Below, in pieces: positions 1 to 7,025 of a stretch of 10,901 nucleotides of DNA. Below the pieces are notes generated by a model. That model made no database searches, had not been told where the DNA came from, and saw only the letters and a program-made list of their open reading frames with translations. The stretch comes from Pseudomonadota bacterium (GTDB lineage Bacteria; Pseudomonadota; Gammaproteobacteria; JAKAQQ01): positions 1 to 10,901 of the forward strand of contig JAKARN010000032.1 of assembly GCA_021828425.1 (NCBI GenBank), in the 5' to 3' direction. Each line of letters begins with the position of its first letter. Within the stretch, counting starts at the first letter, position 1. The position numbers and the translations under genes are program-made.

Positions 1-993
1 ATCCCAGACGGGTGAAACGCAGGGTTGGCAGTAGGCATCGCCCTCTCGTTCCACGACCAAGCGGTCGATGGCTCTTCGCGCCATCTGGCACAGGGGATCT
101 TCCCGATCGTACCCGAGCAACAAAAGTGCTTCGTAAGCATTGACCATGGCCGGGAAAATTGCTCCCAGCCCGCTCTCGCCATTAAGCCGCTCGCAAAACC
201 AGCGGCAAGCCTTGTCGATCGCGCGCTGGCGGACGAAGCGGGGAACCAGGGGTTCGAGCGTTCTCCCCATCCGGTCGAGCAGCAGGAAGAAACGGCCGAG
301 CGGTGTTTGAATCCGGAAGTAGTGATGTTCTTTTTCAGGTGGAACAACGAACAACTCACGGATCCCGGTCTTTTGGGGGTTGGCGGCCCGCGCTCGGAGC
401 GAACACAGGATCAAAAGAGGCACCATCACGGTCCGAGACCAGTAGGAGACCTTGCTCAGATGAAAAGGAAACCACCGCGGGAGGAGGATGATCTCGACCG
501 GAATGAACGGAATCGCCCGCCTTGGCAGTTGACGGAAAAAATAGAGGGTGATGCGTGTAAAGACGTTGCAATGGGCTGCGCCTCCCGCATGAAGGATGGC
601 CGCCCGGGCCCGTGCCATGGCCGGCGATTCCGGATCCTCACCTGCAAGTTTCAGGGCAAAGTAGGACTTGACCGTGCAACTGAGGTCAAATCCACCGCCC
701 ACGTACAGGGGCCAGCCGTCGTGGCTTGGATCCTGGTGCTGGCGGAGGTAGCAGCGCAATTTTTCCTGGAGAGGTTCATTCACCTCACCCACGTAATGCA
801 TGAGGAGAATGTATTCCGCCGGAATGGTGCAGTCCGCCTCAAGTTCGAAGCACCAGTGACCATCGGGGTGCTGGTGGTCAAGGAGCTTCCTGACGGCCAA
901 GTGGATCGCCTCATCCAGCCGGGCTGACCCCTCTGGATTTTCCGGGACCACATATGAGCCGACCCGTGCCTCGCATTCAGAGGGAAAGGACAC
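1..993 (-). CDS. shc: Squalene-hopene cyclase, N-terminal half (runs off left edge)
   Basis: Cyclises squalene to hopene/diplopterol, the committed step of hopanoid synthesis, as a monotopic inner-membrane enzyme. I translated the minus strand directly; the frame is open from about base 1002 to base 1, giving 331 codons with no stop. Recognisable blocks, numbered from the GTG at 993: DGHWCFELEADCTIPAEY (N-terminal QW-type repeat), DGWPLYVGGGFDLSCTVKSYFALKLAG, LPRWFPFHLSKVSYWSRTVMVPLL, and a final SPVWD at the window edge. Family proteins are about 650 residues, so roughly half is present. The catalytic DxDD acid motif, which lies further downstream in this family, is outside the window. The start is uncertain: GTG at 993 leaves a 5-base gap after the squalene synthase stop; TTG at 1002 would overlap that stop, and GTG at 951 sits just before the conserved part. 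None has a clear ribosome binding site, which suggests translational coupling. The family call is very secure. Confidence 0.95.
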   Translation of the reverse strand, partial: MSFPSECEARVGSYVVPENPEGSARLDEAIHLAVRKLLDHQHPDGHWCFELEADCTIPAEYILLMHYVGEVNEPLQEKLRCYLRQHQDPSHDGWPLYVGGGFDLSCTVKSYFALKLAGEDPESPAMARARAAILHAGGAAHCNVFTRITLYFFRQLPRRAIPFIPVEIILLPRWFPFHLSKVSYWSRTVMVPLLILCSLRARAANPQKTGIRELFVVPPEKEHHYFRIQTPLGRFFLLLDRMGRTLEPLVPRFVRQRAIDKACRWFCERLNGESGLGAIFPAMVNAYEALLLLGYDREDPLCQMARRAIDRLVVEREGDAYCQPCVSPVWD

Positions 994-998
994 GTCGG

Positions 999-2084
999 TC
1001 AATCGGTCTGGGACCAGTGGGGCTTTCCGTCAAGCGGAGTCACGACACAAAGATCTGCCGGGAGATCAGGCAACCCCCGGCTGGACAGGTGGAAAAGCCA
1101 GCGCAACATCCAGTCATTCCGGACCGAAAAATGGACGGCTCGTGTGACCCCGCGAACAGCCCGTCGTGAAATCTTGACCTCCGAGCCTGTCGTGAAGTCA
1201 GGCGACTGATTGAGCTTGCGCAACGACAGGACGGCAAAGCCGATCGCCCACAGACAAAACCGGCGGATACCGGTTTCCTTCCTCGGGATGAGCAGGGAGT
1301 AGCTCAATGCATTGTGGAGGTGCCGCATGGCCACCGCGATCAGTTGCTGCATCGCGGGGTGGAATCCGGGATTCAGGCGGTTGGGCTGTAGCGTTGCGAG
1401 ATCGCATCCCGTCCGGGCAAACACATCCCGGGGCAACCAACAAGTCCCGCGTGCCCGGTCCTCCCAGAAATCCTTGAGGATGTTTGTCATCTGCAAGCCC
1501 TGGCCAAACGAGACCGCCAAGGGCATGAGCTGGGAACGACGGGCGGCGATCGTGTCCGAATGAAGGCAAAAAAGGTCGGTCAGCATCTCCCCCACCACGC
1601 CGGCCACGTAGTAGCAATAACGGTCGAGTTCGTCGAGGGTCGCCAAGCCCTGGAGGCTCACAGTCCGTTGGAAAAAAGGCATCCCCTCGCACATGATGCC
1701 GAGGCATCGGGCGACCGTCTCTCGGACGGCGGCTTGTGTGCTCGCCGTCACCTGCATGACGAGAGGGAGCCGTTGAACGAGTTCTTTTTCGGACGCGGTG
1801 GCCTGCCTTAATGCCGAGGAGAGTCGCAACGTAAAGGCGTTGACATCTTCCTGGTTCGCGAGGACCCGGTTGAGATCCCGGTGAAATTCGCTTTTCCGCT
1901 CGGCCGGAAGCTGGGGTTCATCTTCGATGGTGTCGGCGATGCGGCAAAGCAGATAGGCATTCCCGACGACCAGTCCGAGTTCCTGGGGAAGTTCCGGTAT
2001 TGTGAGTGCGAAGGTCCGCGAAACGCGGCCCAAAATCTCTTTCTGAAAGTCGACCGCCTCCCGTGAGGGCCGTTCATCAAACAT
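999..2084 (-). CDS. Squalene synthase (farnesyl-diphosphate farnesyltransferase type)
   Basis: Condenses two farnesyl diphosphates through presqualene diphosphate to squalene, which feeds the cyclase encoded just downstream. The 361-residue protein shows the trans-isoprenyl synthase fold motifs: SRTFA at 22-26, first aspartate-rich motif DTIED at 51-55, the block YCYYVAGVVGEMLTDLF at 156-172, and second motif NILKDFWED at 201-209 followed by RGTCWLPRDVF. The pair DTIED/DFWED, and the length, fit the one-enzyme squalene synthase class better than the shorter HpnC or HpnD proteins of the three-enzyme HpnCDE route. I see no C-terminal membrane anchor like that of eukaryotic squalene synthases. 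The ATG at 2084 has a good Shine-Dalgarno (GAGGA, 2091-2095 on the opposite strand, 6-base spacer). It lies 101 bases after hpnA and 5 bases before the likely shc start. The alternative is an HpnD-like presqualene synthase, which would need partner enzymes elsewhere. Confidence 0.9.
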   Translation of the reverse strand: MFDERPSREAVDFQKEILGRVSRTFALTIPELPQELGLVVGNAYLLCRIADTIEDEPQLPAERKSEFHRDLNRVLANQEDVNAFTLRLSSALRQATASEKELVQRLPLVMQVTASTQAAVRETVARCLGIMCEGMPFFQRTVSLQGLATLDELDRYCYYVAGVVGEMLTDLFCLHSDTIAARRSQLMPLAVSFGQGLQMTNILKDFWEDRARGTCWLPRDVFARTGCDLATLQPNRLNPGFHPAMQQLIAVAMRHLHNALSYSLLIPRKETGIRRFCLWAIGFAVLSLRKLNQSPDFTTGSEVKISRRAVRGVTRAVHFSVRNDWMLRWLFHLSSRGLPDLPADLCVVTPLDGKPHWSQTD

Positions 2085-2127
2085 GATCCATCCTCATCTC
2101 GGTTCTTGATGCGCTCATGGAATGGCA

Positions 2128-2146
2128 GCACCCACGGGGTGCACCC
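2128..2146. repeat. Small GC-rich hairpin and palindrome between hpnA and squalene synthase
   Basis: GCACCC (2128-2133) and GGGTGC (2137-2142) form a perfect 6-bp stem with a 3-base loop. GGGTGCACCC at 2137-2146 is itself a perfect 10-bp palindrome, so two alternative pairings are possible. It lies in the 101-base gap of the leftward unit. No T-run follows in the direction of transcription, so it is not a normal intrinsic terminator; it could be an mRNA stability or processing element, or have no role. Confidence 0.4.
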
Positions 2147-2185
2147 GGCTTAATCGGTACAGTTTACTCTCCCCCCACTGGATTT

Positions 2186-3175
2186 TCATTCGGCGGCATC
2201 AGGTCCGAGAAACCACTGGACCGCATCCCGGATGGCTAACCGGGATGAGCGATGCACGTAGCCCAATTCGGATTCCGCCTTGGCACTTGAGAAATACATT
2301 TTTTTCCGCGCCATCGCAAGGGCATCCCGCGTCAGGCGAGGTTCACGTCCCGTCACTTGGCCCCAGGCTTCTGCGGCCAGTGCGAGTGGCCAGAGTGGGC
2401 GCAGGGGGAGCCTGAGGTGCGGCGGGGCGCGATGCGCACAGCGCGCAACCTCCCCCAGGAGATCTCGAAGCGTCAGGTTGTCGCCACCCAGGATATAGCG
2501 TTCGCCTCTCCGGCCGCGGTCGAGGGCCTGAAGGTGCCCCCGGGCCACGTCATCGACATGCACAATGTTGAGCCCCGTATCGACATAAGCTGGCATGTGG
2601 CCGGTAGCCGCATCGCGGACTAACCGGCCCGTGGGCGTTGGCTTGATGTCCCGTGGGCCCACGGGAGTCGAAGGGTTCACGATCACCGCATCTAAGCGAC
2701 CGTCTTGAACCCATGTCTTGACCAGTGCTTCCGCCTCAAACTTGGAACGCTTGTAGGGACCGATCATTGAACCGATGTTACTCGGTGTCTCCTCGTCAGC
2801 AGGTTGTCCATCTGGATGAAGACCCAAGGTGGCGACACTACTTGTGTAGACAAACCGGTCGACTCGATTTTCCATGGCCGCATTCATGGCATTTCGTGTT
2901 CCCTCGACGTTGGTCCGCCGAAGCAGTTCGGGATCCCGCGTCCACAAACGGTAATCGGCAGCCACATGGAAGAAGACCTGGCAGCCACGACCCGCCTGGT
3001 TCAGCGAACCCGGGTCCAGCAAGTCACCTTCGAGCGCTTCCACATCCAATCCCTTGAGATTGGTGCGCGAACTCGTGGGCCGGACGAGGACCCGGACCTC
3101 ATGTCCACGGTCCAGAAGCTGTCGGAGAACGGCTGAGCCGACAAACCCGCTCGCACCGGTAAGCAAAACCCGCAT
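2186..3175 (-). CDS. hpnA: Hopanoid-associated NAD-dependent epimerase/dehydratase HpnA
   Basis: Extended short-chain dehydrogenase of 329 residues, cytosolic. The Rossmann nucleotide-binding motif GASGFVG is at 7-13. HVAADYRLW (70-78) and NVEGTRN (89-95) are typical of this family. The catalytic residues are visible as YTSS at 110-113 and Y141xxxK145. A C-terminal sugar/substrate-binding part follows NPSTPVGPRDIKPTPTG (168-183). This signature and the place next to squalene synthase and cyclase genes match HpnA, a protein named for its association with hopanoid clusters; its exact substrate is not firmly established as far as I know. The ATG at 3175 sits directly before MRVLLTGASGF, as expected for the family; the ribosome binding site is weak (GAGAACGG, about 7 bases upstream). 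It is the first gene of the leftward unit and is transcribed away from hpnI. The Rossmann family call is certain; the HpnA subfamily is very likely. Confidence 0.92.
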   Translation of the reverse strand: MRVLLTGASGFVGSAVLRQLLDRGHEVRVLVRPTSSRTNLKGLDVEALEGDLLDPGSLNQAGRGCQVFFHVAADYRLWTRDPELLRRTNVEGTRNAMNAAMENRVDRFVYTSSVATLGLHPDGQPADEETPSNIGSMIGPYKRSKFEAEALVKTWVQDGRLDAVIVNPSTPVGPRDIKPTPTGRLVRDAATGHMPAYVDTGLNIVHVDDVARGHLQALDRGRRGERYILGGDNLTLRDLLGEVARCAHRAPPHLRLPLRPLWPLALAAEAWGQVTGREPRLTRDALAMARKKMYFSSAKAESELGYVHRSSRLAIRDAVQWFLGPDAAE

Positions 3176-3314
3176 GGCCGGCCCGTTCTCAGCCCAATCC
3201 GAAGCCGGCTCGTCCGGAAGAACAACCCCCGGCCGCCCTCTGGCCAGAATGGATACCCCTAAAGCGCAGAGCCGTTTTCACCTACGGGGCCATCCCCTGA
3301 AAAACTCATGGTTC

Positions 3315-3320
3315 ATTGTA
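3315..3320 (-). promoter_or_regulatory. Possible -10 element for the hpnA unit
   Basis: On the minus strand the sequence reads TACAAT, one mismatch from the sigma-70 -10 consensus, about 140 bases before the hpnA start. No convincing -35 is found at 16-18 bases (GCGGTC at 17). The direction and place are right, but this is only a candidate. Confidence 0.2.
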
Positions 3321-3377
3321 CTGGAAGATGGGAATTCGACCGCCGCCCGATCCGGCTGCGGCCAGGCCGCCCCGGCC

Positions 3378-3430
3378 CTGTCCATCCGCCGGACGAACGG
3401 TTCGGACAGGCATTCGTTATACGTTATAGT
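3378..3430 (+). promoter_or_regulatory. Putative hpnI-unit promoter with inverted repeat and tandem heptamer
   Basis: A -10-like TATAGT is at 3425-3430, about 30 bases before the hpnI ATG. At the matching distance upstream is TTCGGA/TCGGAC (3401-3407), a poor -35. The -10 lies in two adjoining copies of CGTTATA (3415-3421 and 3422-3428). A perfect 7-bp inverted repeat, CCTGTCC (3377-3383) and GGACAGG (3404-3410), overlaps the -35 zone, and CGGAC is also directly repeated at 3390-3394 and 3403-3407. The weak -35 together with an overlapping inverted repeat would fit an activator or repressor site. This is inferred from position and sequence only. Confidence 0.35.
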
Positions 3431-3459
3431 GGCTCTGAAAGCGATTGGCATGAGGATTC

Positions 3460-4599
3460 ATGCTTACTTTTCTGGGCCTTCTTCTCCTCGGGCTCCCTTC
3501 CGCGTACGCGCTCACGAGCGTGCTGGCCATGGCACGCTGGGCCAAAGCCGGTGGGGACGCAACTCCCCTCCTCCCCGTCTCCATTCTCAAACCGCTCCAC
3601 GGACATGAGCCGGGTCTCGAAGCCTGTCTCCGTTCCTTTTGCGACCAGGACTATCCGGACTATGAGCTCGTTTTCGGACTTCAGGACCCCCATGATCCTG
3701 CCCTCACTGTGGTTCATAACCTCCGTGCCGCATATCCCGACCGGATCATCCGGACCGTGGTCTCGGGCGAACAGATCGGCGCCAATCCCAAGGTGAACAA
3801 CCTCTCCAACCTCTACCCCTTTGCACGACATCCCTGGATTGTGATCTCTGACAGCGACATTCTCGTGCCCCGGGACTACCTGAGCCGTCTCGTACCGCCT
3901 CTCGGGGACAAACGGAAGGGACTCGTGACCTGCCTGTATGGGGGCTCGGGCGGCGAGACGTTCTGGGCGCGTCTCGGCATGCTCTTCATCAATGATGGAT
4001 TTGCGCCTTCCGTCTGGGTCGCCTGGCTGCTCGGATCACGGGCTTTTGCCTTCGGGGCCACTTTGGCGCTCAGACGGGAAACCCTCGACCACATCGGCGG
4101 TTTCGGCGCCCTCGCGGACTGTCTCGCAGATGATTACCGAATGGGCGAGCTCGTCCGCAAACAGGGACTGGACGTCGTGCTGGCACCCTTTGTTGTCCGG
4201 ACCCGCCTCACCGAGGACTGTCTTTCCGCCCTGTGGAATCACGAACTGCGCTGGCTTAGGACCATCCGTTTTGTCGATCCCTGGGGATTTGCCTTTTATT
4301 GGATCACACTGGGCTCGCCGCTCATCCTGGGGGGGGGTATCGCATTGGCATGCGGCGCCGGAGGGATGGCGATTCCCGGGATCGCTTTGGCCGTCATCCT
4401 GCGTCTTGTGCTACATTATCGATCTGCCCGATGCCTGGGTGTGGAGACGGGCCCCGTGTGGCTGGTTCCGATCCGCGATTTCCTGACGCTCGTGGAATGG
4501 GTGGCTGCCTTCTTCTCAAGGCAGGTGAACTGGAAAGGCCAGGAGCTCAAGATTGGACGGGGGGATGGAATCGGCCCGTTTCATGACCCGGATCCATAA
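3460..4599 (+). CDS. hpnI: Hopanoid glycosyltransferase HpnI
   Basis: Membrane-bound family-2-like glycosyltransferase (ceramide glucosyltransferase relative) of 379 residues. In characterised hopanoid systems HpnI attaches N-acetylglucosamine to bacteriohopanetetrol. An N-terminal membrane segment at about 1-24 is followed by the catalytic domain: VSILKPLHGHEPGLEACLRS (40-59), the donor/metal-binding SDSD at 130-133, ADDYRMG with D224-D225, and HELRWLRT at 261-268, corresponding to the (Q/R)xxRW acceptor motif. C-terminal membrane segments follow at about 275-317 and 334-352. The ATG at 3460 has a Shine-Dalgarno (GAGG, 3452-3455). It is the first gene of the rightward unit, ending 34 bases before hpnJ. 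A run of nine G (4329-4337) falls in the first C-terminal membrane stretch; the frame reads through correctly here. Its place directly before hpnJ and hpnK supports HpnI over other lipid glycosyltransferases. Confidence 0.93.
   Translation: MLTFLGLLLLGLPSAYALTSVLAMARWAKAGGDATPLLPVSILKPLHGHEPGLEACLRSFCDQDYPDYELVFGLQDPHDPALTVVHNLRAAYPDRIIRTVVSGEQIGANPKVNNLSNLYPFARHPWIVISDSDILVPRDYLSRLVPPLGDKRKGLVTCLYGGSGGETFWARLGMLFINDGFAPSVWVAWLLGSRAFAFGATLALRRETLDHIGGFGALADCLADDYRMGELVRKQGLDVVLAPFVVRTRLTEDCLSALWNHELRWLRTIRFVDPWGFAFYWITLGSPLILGGGIALACGAGGMAIPGIALAVILRLVLHYRSARCLGVETGPVWLVPIRDFLTLVEWVAAFFSRQVNWKGQELKIGRGDGIGPFHDPDP
4329..4337 (+). repeat. Nine-G homopolymer inside hpnI
   Basis: Nine consecutive G bases encode Leu-Gly-Gly-Gly-Ile in the first C-terminal membrane stretch of HpnI (around residues 290-294). 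A gain or loss of one base would remove the last quarter of the protein. Tracts of this length are known slippage sites in some bacteria and also error-prone in some sequencing methods. Confidence 0.7.
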
Positions 4600-4633
4600 C
4601 CCCCTGGCGCAGGCATGACCGCGCGGAGGATGC

Positions 4634-6061
4634 ATGAAAACCCTGTTTTTGAACCCCCCCTCCTACGAGGGGTTTGATGGCGGTGCCGGGGCGCGTTACC
4701 AGGCGCGACGCGAGATTCGCTCGTTCTGGTATCCCACGTGGCTGGCCCAACCGGCGGCCCTCGTCCCGAACAGCCGGCTGATCGATGCGCCGGCTGATGG
4801 GCTCACGGCCGAGGATGTGCTGCGGGTGGCGGGGGACTACGAACTCGTCCTGATTTACACGAGCTCGCCTTCCTTCCATGGTGACGTCAAACTGGCCGAA
4901 GCATTCAAGGAACGGAATTCCCGGATCCAGGTCGGGCTGGTTGGGGCCAAAGTGGCCGTGGAACCCGAATCCTCCCTGGAGGCGTCTTCCCGAATCGATT
5001 TTGTCGCACGTGAGGAATTTGACTACACCATCCGGGAAATTACCGAGGGTCGTCCCCTGTCTCAAGTGGACGGCGTGAGTTACCGGGACGAGCGGGGACA
5101 GATCCGCCACAACCCCGGTCGCGCGATCATTGAAAACATGGACGAGCTTCCCTTTGTGTCAACCGTCTACAAACGGGACCTCACCATCGAAAACTACTTC
5201 ATCGGCTACCTCCAGCACCCCTATGTCTCGTTCTATACCGGTCGGGGCTGTCGTTCGAAGTGTACCTTCTGCCTGTGGCCACAAACGATCGGCGGTCACC
5301 GCTACCGGGTCCGTAGCCCGGAGAATGTCCTCGAGGAGGTCCGCTACATTCAGCAGAACCTCCCCCAGGTCAAGGAAATCTTCTTCGATGACGATACCTT
5401 CACCGATTTCAAACCACGGGTGGAAGCCATTGCCCGCGGTTTGGGGAAACTCGGCGTCACCTGGTCGTGCAACGCCAAGGCCAATGTCCCCTACGAAACC
5501 CTCAAAATCATGCGGGACAACGGGCTTCGGCTGCTGCTCGTGGGTTATGAGTCGGGGAACCAGCAGATTTTGTTCAACATCAAGAAAGGACTCCGAACGG
5601 ATATTGCCCGCGAATTCAGCCGGAACTGCCGGAAGCTCGGTGTGACCATCCACGGCACGTTCATTCTCGGCCTGCCCGGAGAGACCCGCGAAACGATCGA
5701 GGAGACCATCCGGTACGCCCAGGAAATCAATCCCCATACGATCCAGGTTTCACTCGCCGCACCCTACCCGGGTACCCGGCTGTACCAGGAAGCGGTGGAA
5801 AACGGCTGGCTCACGGCCCAGGAACAAGATCAGCTGGTTTCCGGTAGCGGATTCCAACTGAGTCCACTCAGCTATCCGGATCTTTCGCACCAGGAGATTT
5901 TCGATTCCCTGGCCCGCTTCTACAAGCGCTTTTATTTCCGTCCGAGCAAGGTGGCGGAGTTGGTCTGGGAGATGCTGAAGAGCCCAGAAATGATGAAACG
6001 CCGTCTGCGGGAGGGAGTCGAGTTTTTCCACTTCCTCCAAGAACGGCAACAAGCCTCCTGA
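4634..6061 (+). CDS. hpnJ: Hopanoid radical SAM protein HpnJ
   Basis: Radical S-adenosylmethionine enzyme of 475 residues with an N-terminal B12-binding-like domain. In hopanoid pathways HpnJ is linked to contracting the glucosamine ring of the hopanoid headgroup to a cyclitol ether. The N-terminal domain (about 1-140) opens with MKTLFLNPPS and contains LIYTSSPSFHGDVKLAEAF; I do not see the canonical DxHxxG cobalamin-binding motif. The [4Fe-4S] cluster motif is GRGCRSKCTFC with C206, C210 and C213. The radical SAM barrel continues with IFFDDDTFTDF (249-259), LLLVGYESG, and FILGLPGET followed by the family-typical APYPGT. A helical C-terminal part ends in FHFLQERQQAS. The start is well supported: GGAGGA at 4625-4630, 3 bases before the ATG. 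Cytosolic, iron-sulfur and oxygen-sensitive by family. Lies between hpnI and hpnK, which gives the subfamily assignment. Confidence 0.94.
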   Translation: MKTLFLNPPSYEGFDGGAGARYQARREIRSFWYPTWLAQPAALVPNSRLIDAPADGLTAEDVLRVAGDYELVLIYTSSPSFHGDVKLAEAFKERNSRIQVGLVGAKVAVEPESSLEASSRIDFVAREEFDYTIREITEGRPLSQVDGVSYRDERGQIRHNPGRAIIENMDELPFVSTVYKRDLTIENYFIGYLQHPYVSFYTGRGCRSKCTFCLWPQTIGGHRYRVRSPENVLEEVRYIQQNLPQVKEIFFDDDTFTDFKPRVEAIARGLGKLGVTWSCNAKANVPYETLKIMRDNGLRLLLVGYESGNQQILFNIKKGLRTDIAREFSRNCRKLGVTIHGTFILGLPGETRETIEETIRYAQEINPHTIQVSLAAPYPGTRLYQEAVENGWLTAQEQDQLVSGSGFQLSPLSYPDLSHQEIFDSLARFYKRFYFRPSKVAELVWEMLKSPEMMKRRLREGVEFFHFLQERQQAS

Positions 6062-6081
6062 CTGTATTATCCGGGCGTGTC

Positions 6082-6180
6082 ATGGAAACTCCGGGACGAG
6101 TGAGGGGACTTTCCCGCCACCGCGCGCGGTCTCGTGCCTCGTCCCGCGAAGTCCGGTCTTGGCCGGATCCCCGACCTTGA
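6082..6180 (+). other. Short frame in the hpnJ-hpnK spacer, doubtful leader ORF
   Basis: ATG at 6082 opens 32 codons of Arg/Ser/Pro-rich sequence (METPGRVRGLSRH...) ending in TGA at 6178-6180. The stop overlaps a TTG at 6177-6179 that is in frame with hpnK, the geometry used for translational coupling. There is no clear ribosome binding site, and the composition looks like translated GC-rich spacer, so it is probably not a functional peptide. Listed because it could bear on how hpnK is started. Confidence 0.12.
6092..6168 (+). repeat. Nested inverted repeats in the hpnJ-hpnK spacer
   Basis: A perfect 9-bp inverted repeat, CGGGACGAG (6092-6100) and CTCGTCCCG (6138-6146), encloses 37 bases that contain two smaller hairpins: GGGA-CTT-TCCC (6105-6115) and the perfect 12-bp palindrome ACCGCGCGCGGT (6119-6130). 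Immediately after comes another perfect 5-bp hairpin, TCCGG (6152-6156) with CCGGA (6163-6167), whose loop TCTTGG holds the first candidate TTG start of hpnK. The transcript could fold as a three-way branched element followed by a hairpin. No U-tract follows, so it is not an intrinsic terminator. It could be an mRNA processing/stability or translation-control element, or a dispersed palindromic repeat. Confidence 0.55.
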
Positions 6181-7025
6181 AGCCCTCCAGCCGGCAGGTC
6201 ATCTTGACTGCGGATGACTTTGGTTACAGTCACGAGGTCAACGAGGCGGTCGAAAAAACACATCGGGAAGGTGCCCTGACTGCGGCCAGCCTCATGGTCA
6301 ATGCCGCCTCCACTGACGATGCCGTCCGTCGCGCACACGAACTGCCAGGACTGGCGGTGGGCCTGCATCTTGTGCTTTGCCATGGTCGTGCAAGTGCTCC
6401 ACGGGACCGGATCCCCGACCTCGTCGACCGGAATGGCAACCTGACGGATCGAATGGTCGTCAGCAGCTTCGGCTACCCCCTTTCCGAAAAACTCAGGCAG
6501 CAGCTCGCCCAGGAGATTGAAGCCCAGTTCCGGCGCTTTTCGGCCACCGGCCTCAGACTCGACCATGTCAATGTGCACAAGCACTTTCATTGCCACCCGA
6601 CCCTGCTCGACCTTATTCTCGCGATCGGTCCGGATCACGGCATGCAGAGCCTGCGCCTGCCCCATGAACCGTGGCGTCTCGGACTTCAGGTGGGACAGGG
6701 ACTGGGCAAACTGCAGCCCATCCTGCTTTTGCCCCTCCTCCGGACCATGGCCCGGAAAATTGAACGACGGGGAATCCACCACAATCACTACCTTTTTGGC
6801 CTCAGTGCAACAGGACGCATGACTACCGAGCGGCTCCTGACCGCGATCCCCCAGTTTCCGGAAGGACTGGGTGAGATTTATTTTCATCCGGCCTCTGCTG
6901 CCCGAGGGGTGGCACAACGCGAGTCGCCCGCGATCCGCGAGCAGAATGCCCTCCTCGACCGCCGCATTTCCAGAACCCTGGCTGAGCAGGGGTTTCACAC
7001 CACGACTTTCCATGCCAGCCTCTGA
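6159..7025 (+). CDS. hpnK: Hopanoid deacetylase HpnK (YdjC/ChbG family)
   Basis: Metal-dependent carbohydrate deacetylase of the YdjC/ChbG family; HpnK removes the acetyl group from the N-acetylglucosaminyl hopanoid made by HpnI. Numbered from the TTG at 6159: VILTADDFGYS (14-24) with the metal/catalytic Asp pair D19-D20, GLHLVL with H70, and DHVNVHKHFHCHP (135-147) carrying the second metal-binding histidine group; C-terminal GEIYFHPAS is also family-typical. The length of 288 residues is normal. The start is not settled: TTG at 6159 and TTG at 6177 are both in frame, neither with a clear Shine-Dalgarno, and I found no ATG or GTG in frame between the hpnJ stop and the ADDFG motif. The second TTG overlaps the stop of a 32-codon frame. 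It follows hpnJ by about 100 bases, the largest gap in the rightward unit, and ends 26 bases before hpnN. Confidence 0.9.
   Translation: MAGSPTLKPSSRQVILTADDFGYSHEVNEAVEKTHREGALTAASLMVNAASTDDAVRRAHELPGLAVGLHLVLCHGRASAPRDRIPDLVDRNGNLTDRMVVSSFGYPLSEKLRQQLAQEIEAQFRRFSATGLRLDHVNVHKHFHCHPTLLDLILAIGPDHGMQSLRLPHEPWRLGLQVGQGLGKLQPILLLPLLRTMARKIERRGIHHNHYLFGLSATGRMTTERLLTAIPQFPEGLGEIYFHPASAARGVAQRESPAIREQNALLDRRISRTLAEQGFHTTTFHASL

Noticed and set aside
25..927. Plus-strand open frame of 300 codons at the left end
   Set aside because: It lies antisense to the squalene-hopene cyclase, whose conserved blocks are clear on the minus strand; the plus-strand translation resembles no family I know and is a GC-rich shadow.
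2128..2146. Intrinsic terminator between hpnA and squalene synthase
   Set aside because: The hairpin has no following T-run in the direction of transcription, and the downstream genes belong to the same pathway.
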